Source: Phocaeicola coprophilus DSM 18228 = JCM 13818
GTDB lineage: Bacteria; Bacteroidota; Bacteroidia; Bacteroidales; Bacteroidaceae
Assembly (NCBI RefSeq): GCF_000157915.1
Contig: NZ_EQ973635.1
Coordinates: 222,870 to 256,768 of the forward strand
Direction of reading: 5' to 3'
DNA length: 33,899 nt
In this document: one piece after another, positions 1-6,843 of the stretch
Numbering within the stretch: the first letter of the stretch is position 1
How the letters are laid out: each line of letters starts with the position of its first letter
The notes under the pieces: generated by a model
Databases searched by the model: none
Seen by the model: only the letters and a program-made list of their open reading frames with translations
What the model was told of the DNA's origin: nothing
Program-made: the position numbers and the translations under genes

Positions 1-353
1 CATAATTAAAAAAACTCCATAAAGGACAAAACTTTCAATTTCCGGTCTAAACTTAAGTTGTCCGGCTTTTGCAAAGTTTGCCGGAAAATTATTCATAACA
101 AAAGTACTCAAAAAAACATCCACTGATTTCCTGAAAAAAGTCTGAGCTGACGTTCATTTCTAATTATCAATTTATTAAAGGACTTTTTCTCAGAAAAAAA
201 TCAGATTTCTCAGAATAGTAAAGTACATATTTCCCGATCAGCAGGAAGAAAATATAATAAAAAAAGGTATCTGAACGAAAAGATCATTCGCTCAGATACC
301 CGCTTTCATTCAACCATACGGACTCTTAATCCGCGGAAAGATATTTACCTGTA
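1..353. other. AT-rich non-coding stretch
   Basis: No convincing coding region is visible on either strand. The stretch is strongly AT-rich. It contains a 6-bp inverted repeat (TCCGGC at 61-66 and GCCGGA at 80-85), a minus-strand match to the Bacteroidetes -7 element (TACTTTTG at 99-106), which could serve a gene left of the window, and an imperfect inverted repeat pairing 131-142 with 181-193. The last part is the purT terminator, listed separately. Confidence 0.5.
259..300 (-). terminator. Rho-independent terminator of purT
   Basis: On the minus strand a 14-bp stem (287-300 pairing with 266-279, one A-C mismatch at 275/291) closes a 7-nt loop and is followed by a T-run (A-run 259-265 on the plus strand). 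It lies about 55 bp past the purT stop codon. Confidence 0.85.
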
Positions 354-1523
354 TTAATAAACTTCCACCTTTGCAGCCAAAGCTTTACATTTGTCACGCA
401 ATGCATCCAGATCACCATCATTCTTATCGTAGCAAACGACAACTCCCATTCGGCGGTTCAGTTTAGTATATGGCTTACCGAAGATGCGGAGATAAGTGTT
501 CGGCTGAGAGCAAACCAGCTCTTCACCTTTGTAACGTGGAGTCTCCTGACTGGCTATTGGTGACAGAATGACAGCGCTTGCCCCGATGTGTTCCTGAGTA
601 ATTCCCGGAATAGGCAGACCCAGTACAGCATACAAATGAAGTTCAAATTCATTCAGGTTCTGCGTATTGGCCAAAGTAACCATACCCGTATCATGCGGAC
701 GAGGAGACAATTCTGAGAAATAAACTCCGTTCTCATGGCTCAGGAAGAACTCTACTCCCCACAAGCCATATCCGGTCAAGGCTTCAGTTACCTTTGCTGC
801 CATATGCTGAGCTTCGGCCAGATGTTCCGGAGCTATATGAGCCGGCTGGAAACTTTCGCGATAATCTCCGCCTTTCTGCACATGGCCAATCGGAGGACAG
901 AACAAAGTCGGTCCGTTCTTCTGAGTCACCGTAAGCAAGGTGATCTCACTGTCGAATTTCACAAATTCTTCAACAATCAGTTCCTTGATATCTCCCCGGC
1001 TTCCCATACATCCGTATTCCCAGGAGTAGCTCAGATCTTCAGGTCCTTTGGCAATGGACTGTCCCTTACCGGAAGACGACATCAAAGGCTTGATCACACA
1101 AGGATAACCTATCTTTTCAGCGGCCTCTTTCAGTTCCTCAAAAGAAGTTGCATAAAAATACTTTGCAGTCTTCAATCCCAGTTCTTTGGCTGCCAGATCA
1201 CGAATAGCCTTACGGTTCATTGTATAGTTAACGGCCCGTGCACTCGGTACAACCTGAATGTCTTCCTTCTCCAAATGATAAAGACGTTCGGTACGGATGG
1301 CTTCAATCTCAGGCACAATAATGTCCGGATGGTACTTTGCGACCACCTTGTCAAGGGCATCACCGTCCAACATACTAAACACTTCACAAGCGTCGGCTAC
1401 CTGCATCGCGGGAGCTCCCGCATACGAGTCACACGCAATGACATACTGTCCAAGTCGCTGTGCTGCGATTACAAACTCTTTTCCTAACTCGCCGGAACCC
1501 AGCAAAAGTATTTTCTTAGTCAT
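354..1523 (-). CDS. purT: Formate-dependent phosphoribosylglycinamide formyltransferase
   Basis: This enzyme makes formyl-GAR from GAR, formate and ATP, the folate-independent version of the third step of purine synthesis in the cytoplasm. The 389-residue length fits the family. Residues 1-30 carry the N-terminal nucleotide-binding motif ([13 protein letters not shown]), followed by the ATP-grasp region with a glycine-rich SSSGKGQS loop near 150 and the SPRPHDTGM motif near 275, both typical of PurT/PurK enzymes. The ATG at 1521-1523 begins exactly at the conserved [14 protein letters not shown] start. A minus-strand -7 element lies about 28 bp upstream and a terminator follows, so it is probably monocistronic, although it sits just behind the PspC gene on the same strand. 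I see nothing truncated. Confidence 0.96.
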   Translation of the reverse strand: MTKKILLLGSGELGKEFVIAAQRLGQYVIACDSYAGAPAMQVADACEVFSMLDGDALDKVVAKYHPDIIVPEIEAIRTERLYHLEKEDIQVVPSARAVNYTMNRKAIRDLAAKELGLKTAKYFYATSFEELKEAAEKIGYPCVIKPLMSSSGKGQSIAKGPEDLSYSWEYGCMGSRGDIKELIVEEFVKFDSEITLLTVTQKNGPTLFCPPIGHVQKGGDYRESFQPAHIAPEHLAEAQHMAAKVTEALTGYGLWGVEFFLSHENGVYFSELSPRPHDTGMVTLANTQNLNEFELHLYAVLGLPIPGITQEHIGASAVILSPIASQETPRYKGEELVCSQPNTYLRIFGKPYTKLNRRMGVVVCYDKNDGDLDALRDKCKALAAKVEVY

Positions 1524-1550
1524 ATCTTTTGTATTTTATCGTCTGTACGG

Positions 1551-1558
1551 CAAAGATA
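1551..1558 (-). promoter_or_regulatory. -7 promoter element for purT
   Basis: Minus-strand TATCTTTG is an exact match to the Bacteroidetes -7 consensus TAnnTTTG, 28 bp before the purT ATG. No good -33 element is seen at the expected spacing. Confidence 0.45.
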
Positions 1559-1585
1559 ATCATTTTTAAATAGAAATCCCCGGTT

Positions 1586-2632
1586 TTACAGCAGGAAGTG
1601 ATAAGGATAATTCAAATAAGGAGCCTGTATGAACAGAATTATACCTGCGCCCAATGCCACAAACCATAAGATCACCCACACTACCTTGGCCGTCGTACTC
1701 ATCGGTCCCCATATTTTCAGGCCCTGGAAAATGAGCTGCAACAGTCCAATGAACGGAATACATACCACCAGCAACAGACAAACAGCCAGCCCGACAGCCA
1801 TTCCGGAAGATGAAGCCACCAGTTCCCAGTTGATATAGGGAAAAGCGTTATAGACAAAGGCCGGAACACTGATCAGAATACCTGTAGCAGCCATAATCAA
1901 GGCAAATACGGTTACAATTCCTGCAAACAGAACCGGAGCGAGACAGATGGCAATCAGGATCAATACCAGTCTCATCAAAAGGCCGACCATCTGCACGATT
2001 CCACTCCCGATCCGGTGAAGTATGGAACGGGGCTTGTCGGATCTCACATAATCGTTCACACGCTCAAAACTGTCTGTCACCGTACGTCCGATGTTTTCCA
2101 TGCTGATGGTACGCCCGTGCATCTGCAACTTTTCAGTAGCCGTATGGGCCACCGGAATCACAATCCAGGCAATCAGGTAGACCAATATCAGTCCATGAAC
2201 CGGAATGGCTAGAAGAATAAGAGCAATACGTACCCACATGGGATCCCAGTTGAAATAGGCAGCCAGTCCGGAAGCCACACCTCCCAGAACCCGGTCGTCC
2301 GGATCACGGAACAGACGGCGAGGTCTTTCTTCACGTCTGGTTCCGGCAGAAGATTCCGATTCCGGAGTTTCCTCATCCAGCTGTTCAGGCTTTCCCATAC
2401 GTTCAATCACGGCTTCAACATTCTCCACCGTAATGACCTGTTGGCCGTTCCGGAGATATTCATCAAAGAGTTCTCCGATACGGTTCTCGATATCACGCAC
2501 TATTTCTTCAGCTCCTTCTTCCCTGCGGAAATAATAACGGAGATTATTCAGATAATTATCCAGCAATACATAGGCATCCTCATCAATGTGATAGACGGTT
2601 CCTCCCAAATTTACAGTCAGTGTCTTTTTCAT
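1586..2632 (-). CDS. PspC-domain membrane protein
   Basis: A 348-residue inner-membrane protein. Residues 1-85 are soluble and helical (a DNYLNNLRYYF...IVRDIENRIGELFDEYL pattern), resembling the HAAS-type domains often encoded beside PadR regulators. Residues about 105-165 form the PspC domain: RRLFRDPDDRVLGGVASGLAAYF followed by a hydrophobic hairpin. Four or five more hydrophobic segments fill the C-terminal half. PspC proteins of proteobacteria sense or relay envelope stress; no pspA or pspB is nearby, so that role is inference here. The ATG lies 6 nt past the PadR stop, so the two form an operon and probably share the operator upstream of padR. Substrate or partner is unknown. Confidence 0.85.
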   Translation of the reverse strand: MKKTLTVNLGGTVYHIDEDAYVLLDNYLNNLRYYFRREEGAEEIVRDIENRIGELFDEYLRNGQQVITVENVEAVIERMGKPEQLDEETPESESSAGTRREERPRRLFRDPDDRVLGGVASGLAAYFNWDPMWVRIALILLAIPVHGLILVYLIAWIVIPVAHTATEKLQMHGRTISMENIGRTVTDSFERVNDYVRSDKPRSILHRIGSGIVQMVGLLMRLVLILIAICLAPVLFAGIVTVFALIMAATGILISVPAFVYNAFPYINWELVASSSGMAVGLAVCLLLVVCIPFIGLLQLIFQGLKIWGPMSTTAKVVWVILWFVALGAGIILFIQAPYLNYPYHFLL

Positions 2633-2637
2633 AATCG

Positions 2638-2973
2638 TTACATTAAAAGTTTTTGTCTTAAGTGATTTACTGTGTCCGAGAGTTCATCCCAGGCTGCTTC
2701 CAGATCCAGCAGGAATTCCTCTCCTTGCGTTGTCAGCCGGTAGTATTTGCGAGGCGGTCCTTGCGTGGATTCCACCCACTCATACGACAGCAGATTGTCA
2801 TTCTTCAATCGGGTCAGTAACGGATAAAGTGTACCTTCCACCACTATCAGTTTGGCTTCCTTCAGCTTCTGCATAATGTCAGAAGCGTAGGAGGCTTCCC
2901 GATGCAGCAACAACAGAATGCAGTATTCCAGCATCCCTTTGCGCATTTGCGATTTTACATTGTCTACATTCAT
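2638..2973 (-). CDS. PadR-family transcriptional regulator
   Basis: A 111-residue PadR-type winged-helix repressor. The family signature is clear: residues 10-35 (KGMLEYCILLLLHREASYASDIMQKL) form the first helices, VEGTLYPLLTRLKNDNLLSYEW is the recognition helix and wing start, and GPPRKYYRLTTQGEEFL is the wing. The short C-terminal helix is typical of subfamily-2 PadR dimers. It is the first gene of a two-gene operon with the PspC protein, separated by 5 bp. A 7-bp-arm palindrome sits over its own promoter, so autorepression is likely. The inducing ligand cannot be told from the sequence. Confidence 0.93.
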   Translation of the reverse strand: MNVDNVKSQMRKGMLEYCILLLLHREASYASDIMQKLKEAKLIVVEGTLYPLLTRLKNDNLLSYEWVESTQGPPRKYYRLTTQGEEFLLDLEAAWDELSDTVNHLRQKLLM

Positions 2974-2999
2974 CGTGTTTATCTTTTATTGGTATAGCA

Positions 3000-3031
3000 C
3001 AAATATATGCATTATTTAAATACTATGCAAT
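3000..3031 (-). promoter_or_regulatory. Promoter of the PadR-PspC operon
   Basis: Minus strand: -7 element TATATTTG at 3000-3007 matches TAnnTTTG, and a -33 element ATTG at 3028-3031 lies 20 bp upstream, the spacing expected for the Bacteroidetes housekeeping sigma factor. The -33 element falls inside the palindrome at 3021-3039. Confidence 0.7.
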
Positions 3032-3044
3032 ACATAGTACTATG
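3021..3044. promoter_or_regulatory. Probable PadR operator (overlapping palindromes)
   Basis: TACTATG (3021-3027) and CATAGTA (3033-3039) are perfect inverted arms around a 5-bp spacer. The second arm is also half of a second perfect palindrome, CATAGTACTATG (3033-3044). The site covers the -33 element of the padR promoter. PadR proteins typically bind inverted repeats at their own promoters, so autoregulation is the natural reading. The binding itself is inferred. Confidence 0.65.
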
Positions 3045-3117
3045 TTTTATTGTTTTTAACGGGGAATTTCCTTAAAAAAACGAGATAAGATGTATATTCG
3101 CAGGTGAATCACCAATG

Positions 3118-3125
3118 AAAGGAGG
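3118..3125 (+). promoter_or_regulatory. Strong Shine-Dalgarno before the GNAT gene
   Basis: AAAGGAGG lies 5 nt before the ATG at 3131. Such a strong ribosome binding site is unusual in this window, where most genes have AT-rich leaders, and it fixes the start codon. Confidence 0.7.
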
Positions 3126-3130
3126 ACCTG

Positions 3131-3649
3131 ATGATTACTACCAGAAAAGCAACAACAGCTGATATTTCCCTGATCAATGAACTGGCAACGGAAGCATTTC
3201 CCTATACCTACCGCGAGATACTGACTCCCGAACAGATCGATTACATGATGGACTGGATGTATTCTCCCGAAAGCCTGAGACGGCAAATGGAAGAAGAAGG
3301 CCATCACTATTACCTTATATATAAGGACGGACAGGCAGCCGGCTACGTCTCTATCCAGCAGGAAGGCGACGACCTGTTTCACCTGCAAAAGATTTATGTA
3401 CTCCCCGCTTTCTGGAAGGACGGACTGGGACGAAGACTTTTTGAAGTGGCCGTTAATGCCATCCGGGATCTTCACCCCACCCCTTGCCGCATGGAACTGA
3501 ATGTCAACCGCCATAATCCTGCCAGAGGATTCTATGAGCACATGGGCATGCAGAAAGTGCATGAAGGAGATTTCCCGATCGGAAACGGATTCTACATGAA
3601 CGATTACATCATGGGAATGGATATCCTGCCGCTTCCGCAGAAAGACTGA
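3131..3649 (+). CDS. GNAT-family N-acetyltransferase
   Basis: A 172-residue single-domain GNAT enzyme that would transfer an acetyl group from acetyl-CoA to an amine. The fold is readable: N-terminal TIRKAT-like strand (ITTRKATTADISLI), strand 4 LFHLQKIYVLPAFW, the acetyl-CoA pyrophosphate loop KDGLGRRL (96-103), and the C-terminal NRHNPARGFYEHMGM motif (126-140), where the tyrosine is the usual general acid. The substrate is unknown. It is a single-gene unit between the divergent PadR operon and a bidirectional terminator. A weak -7-like TATATTCG lies at 3093-3100. Confidence 0.9.
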   Translation: MITTRKATTADISLINELATEAFPYTYREILTPEQIDYMMDWMYSPESLRRQMEEEGHHYYLIYKDGQAAGYVSIQQEGDDLFHLQKIYVLPAFWKDGLGRRLFEVAVNAIRDLHPTPCRMELNVNRHNPARGFYEHMGMQKVHEGDFPIGNGFYMNDYIMGMDILPLPQKD

Positions 3650-3669
3650 ATACCCTCAGGATTTCCCGG

Positions 3670-3726
3670 AAAAGACAGATGGCTGCAGGCAGCTTCAACA
3701 AGCTTTCCTGCAGCCATCTGTCTTTT
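3670..3726. terminator. Bidirectional terminator between convergent genes
   Basis: Perfect 20-bp inverted repeat: 3670-3689 pairs with 3707-3726 around a 17-nt loop, with A-tracts and T-tracts on the outer ends. It lies between the GNAT stop (3649) and the stop of the minus-strand lipoprotein gene (3747), so it can end both transcripts. Confidence 0.88.
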
Positions 3727-3746
3727 TCCGAACTGATACGGTCCGC

Positions 3747-4991
3747 TTATTCTTCCCAAACCAGATAAGCAGAAACCAGCCAGTGGTTCAGTTCATTTCC
3801 TTTCACCGGCTGGGCTTCCGGAATGCTGACCGTAAAGGTATGTGTACCGGCTTTCAGATCGCCGAGCGCTGCTGTTTCGGGAACAACGTCACTGCCCGGG
3901 CACCAGTTGGAGCGGGACAAATCAGATGAACCCAGCGGCTCTTCCACTTCCTTCATGGCATATCCTTCCCCATCAATATAAGAAGCCAGACGCTTCACCA
4001 GCCAAACTCCCGTACCGGGATTGAAACGGCGGAATGAAGCACAGTCGTCACGCCAGGGAATGAAATTCAGTGCTTCCTTACCATCCACGGAAACAATGTT
4101 CTGTTTCTGCACGAACTCGTCGCCGCCGCTATGGCCTCCATGTCCGGTTACGATGTATTTCAGTTCCACATTACGCGCATCACGCGGCAAAGTGAAGTCC
4201 GTTGTCACCGCACGGCGGGCAAAAATGTCGGGATACGTCTGTCCGATGTAATACACGGTGTTCATCAGCGGAGTGATATGACGCTTCAGCATCACGTCAT
4301 TGGCCAGCTTGCTTTCCTTGATATCCAGTTCCATACTGACCACATATCCTTCCGGAGTCCAGGTATCAATGAATACACCCACATAGGCTTCTCCTTCGAG
4401 CAAAGGATAAAGCTGCGTAATGTCCTGCTGCCAGGTAACGGATTTTTCCCAGTGAGGGATATAGACCGGACGGCGGGTTGCCGACAAAGAATCGTCGGGC
4501 GCACTGAAGTGTCCCACCCCGAAAGGCGTCATAAAACGCATCAGTTCCACCGTAGGAAGATAATCCTTGCCCGGAACAATACCGATCATATTCTCATATT
4601 TGGTGCTGTCCACTTCCGGAAACTTCTGCTTTCCTTCAGCAATGTTCAGCAGGTTGATGACTGATTCCTTCGGCAACACAAAGACAGAACCCGACTTGTC
4701 CCAGCGGTCTCCGTTGGAAGCCAGTTCTACCTTTATATCCACATCAATGTTACGCTGGTACTTGGGAAGCGTTATTTTCTTCAACAGAATACGTCCGTTC
4801 ACCAGACGCATCACTCCGTTGCTGTCCGGAGCCGTATAATTGGCAATCGAATCGGGACAGAAGCGCACCCGCTCCTGCTGAAACACCGTCAGGTTACAGT
4901 CGCCTTGTGCAGGATATTCCTTCGGCCCGCACGCCGCAAAAGAAAGGGCTGCCACACCGGCCGCCACATAAGGAAGAACTTTTTTCCACAT
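3747..4991 (-). CDS. PNGase F-like lipoprotein (putative peptide-N-glycosidase)
   Basis: A 414-residue exported protein. Residues 1-20 are a signal peptide ending SFAAC, so C21 is a probable lipidation site. The rest resembles flavobacterial PNGase F, which removes N-glycans from glycoproteins at asparagine. Matching landmarks, from memory of that enzyme: [12 protein letters not shown] (94-105, with D98 in the place of catalytic D60), RFMTPFGVG (152-160), IDTWTPEG (208-215, at the E118 region but with Asp), [12 protein letters not shown] (282-293, E292 at the E206 region) and WCPGSDVVP (363-371). It is about 80 residues longer than mature PNGase F. It may harvest host or dietary N-glycans, or it may be an inactive homologue. 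It stands alone, with no SusC/SusD pair nearby. Confidence 0.75.
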   Translation of the reverse strand: MWKKVLPYVAAGVAALSFAACGPKEYPAQGDCNLTVFQQERVRFCPDSIANYTAPDSNGVMRLVNGRILLKKITLPKYQRNIDVDIKVELASNGDRWDKSGSVFVLPKESVINLLNIAEGKQKFPEVDSTKYENMIGIVPGKDYLPTVELMRFMTPFGVGHFSAPDDSLSATRRPVYIPHWEKSVTWQQDITQLYPLLEGEAYVGVFIDTWTPEGYVVSMELDIKESKLANDVMLKRHITPLMNTVYYIGQTYPDIFARRAVTTDFTLPRDARNVELKYIVTGHGGHSGGDEFVQKQNIVSVDGKEALNFIPWRDDCASFRRFNPGTGVWLVKRLASYIDGEGYAMKEVEEPLGSSDLSRSNWCPGSDVVPETAALGDLKAGTHTFTVSIPEAQPVKGNELNHWLVSAYLVWEE

Positions 4992-5073
4992 AAATTTACT
5001 TTCTGATCTATTAATTTATTAAAGAGTGCCCGGAACCCGCCGGACATCGGTTGTCCATTCTTTTTTCAGCATG

Positions 5074-5143
5074 AAAAAGACCGGGACCAGTCTGCCGCAC
5101 ACGGAATGAACCTTCCGCCTGTACACGGACAGACTGACTCCGG
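5074..5143 (-). terminator. Probable terminator after the DUF4301 gene
   Basis: On the minus strand a long imperfect hairpin (core CAGTCTG at 5130-5136 pairing with 5088-5094, continued by CCG/CGG with one bulge, and an inner CGGAA/TTCCG stem) precedes a short T-run (plus-strand A-run 5074-5078). It lies in the 197-bp gap between the DUF4301 gene and the lipoprotein gene on the same strand. Confidence 0.55.
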
Positions 5144-5188
5144 ACTTTAACGAACCTCAGGAAGCCATTCGCCTCCCCGAAGTCAAAA

Positions 5189-6709
5189 TTACTGATGCTG
5201 TTCTCTCAGCAGGTCGTTCACCGTCTTCACCGGATTGAACGTGCTCAGAGGAACTTCTACAAATACCGTATTCCAGTCGCTCATCGAACCGTTCCACAAG
5301 CCCGGAAGTTCCAGTGCCTTCAGTTCCTTGCCGCCCTTTGACTTGTAGGAAATGAAGCCTGTTGCCTTGTCCACATAGTTCAGCAAATTGAACTTATTGC
5401 CCTTGTAGTCGCGTACAGCGCAGACCAGATCCACCGGATTGAAGTGAGTTCCCTGTTCGAACATGGCTTTCTTTTCAGGATCTTTCATATCAATCTGTGA
5501 ACTTTCCAGAATCTGCAAGGAAACAGTTCCATCCGGATTATAAGCCAGGAACGGGCCACCTCCCGGTTCGCCTACGTTCTTCACCATACCACAGACACGC
5601 ATCGGACGGTTCAGCTTCTTGCGCAGGTAAATCACCAGGTCCGCATCCTCCAGCTGCTTGAGATCGGCACGGCGGCAGCGCAAGTCACGCTGCACGAAAC
5701 GGATAATCTCTTCCAGCTGATCATGGCTGTAATGTCCGCCATCCAGCAAGCGCAGGTAATCGAAAGCCTTCGCCTGCAAAGTTACCAGCACGCCGGCCAG
5801 CAATTTCTTGTAAGTAACGGTATCACCTTTCAGACGGTCGGGCACCACATTATCAATGTTCTTGATGAATACCACATCAGCATCCAGGTCGTTCAGGTTC
5901 TCAATCAGCGCACCGTGACCACCCGGACGGAAGAGCAGTTTGCCCTTGTCGCGGAACGGCTTGTTCTCCATGTCCGCAGCCACTGTATCCGTACTCGGCT
6001 TCTGTTCAGAGAAACTTACATGATAACGAATGCCATACTTAGCCTCATATTCCGCCACCTTGGCATCCACCAGCTGCTGGAACAGCTGACGGTGTTCCGT
6101 TGATACGGTGAAATGAACATTGGCTTCTCCACTCTTTCCGGCTGCATAAAGCGCACCTTCCACCAGATGTTCTTCCAACGGAGTACGCACACCGTCTGCA
6201 TACCGGTGGAACTTCAGCAAGCCCTTCGGCAGTGCACCATAATTCAGGCCGGCAGCTTCCAGCAGGTTGGAAACGATGGCCTTGTACTGACGTTCTTCAA
6301 GCAAAGCATTGATGGTCTTGCCTGTATTGTCCATACAAGCAGCATTCAGGTCGTTGAAGAAGGCGAAACTATGGATGTGGTCAAAGAATTTTTTCTCAAA
6401 GTCTGTAGTCGGAACATCATAATCCGCACCCAGAAATTCGAACATATTCTTGAACATACGGCTGGCCGCACCCGAAGCAGGCACAAACTTCACAATTTTT
6501 GAAGGGCCCTGCATGTAAGCATCCCATGCTTCCAGATATTTCTTCTGAGCCTCAGAATCCGGGACCATGATCCCATTGTTGTCCACGGATGCAGCTCCGG
6601 CCAGCTGCAGGAACGGGAAACCTTTCTCAAAACAAGCCAGCTGTTCGGCTATCTGTTCTTCGGTAATCCCTTTCTGTTTTAATAACTCTTTGTCTTCGCA
6701 CGTCAACAT
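5189..6709 (-). CDS. DUF4301 family protein, nucleotidyltransferase-like
   Basis: A 506-residue cytoplasmic protein of the Bacteroidetes family DUF4301. No function is established as far as I know. Several motifs recall UDP-sugar/UDP-GlcNAc pyrophosphorylases: a glycine-rich FVPASGAASRMFK (75-87) where those enzymes bind the nucleotide, PKGLLKFH (161-168), SFSEQKPSTD (232-241), RPGGHGALIENL (261-272) where they have P-GHG/GNG, and FIKNIDNVVPD (281-291) like their NxDN motif. The order and spacing agree, so a GT-A-type sugar-1-phosphate nucleotidyltransferase is a reasonable guess, not a demonstrated role. It has no signal peptide. It is followed by its own probable terminator. The ATG at 6707-6709 is the first in frame and gives the usual family length. 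Confidence 0.8.
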   Translation of the reverse strand: MLTCEDKELLKQKGITEEQIAEQLACFEKGFPFLQLAGAASVDNNGIMVPDSEAQKKYLEAWDAYMQGPSKIVKFVPASGAASRMFKNMFEFLGADYDVPTTDFEKKFFDHIHSFAFFNDLNAACMDNTGKTINALLEERQYKAIVSNLLEAAGLNYGALPKGLLKFHRYADGVRTPLEEHLVEGALYAAGKSGEANVHFTVSTEHRQLFQQLVDAKVAEYEAKYGIRYHVSFSEQKPSTDTVAADMENKPFRDKGKLLFRPGGHGALIENLNDLDADVVFIKNIDNVVPDRLKGDTVTYKKLLAGVLVTLQAKAFDYLRLLDGGHYSHDQLEEIIRFVQRDLRCRRADLKQLEDADLVIYLRKKLNRPMRVCGMVKNVGEPGGGPFLAYNPDGTVSLQILESSQIDMKDPEKKAMFEQGTHFNPVDLVCAVRDYKGNKFNLLNYVDKATGFISYKSKGGKELKALELPGLWNGSMSDWNTVFVEVPLSTFNPVKTVNDLLREQHQ

Positions 6710-6843
6710 ACGCTAGTATATTTTTAGGTTAAAAATGAATTTCATCATCGAAAGATATCCAAAAGTATAAAAAAATGCCGAAAGTTTATAGCAAAAAGGA
6801 AGAAAAAAACTAACTTTACCCTCGAAGATTAAAACAAGACATC

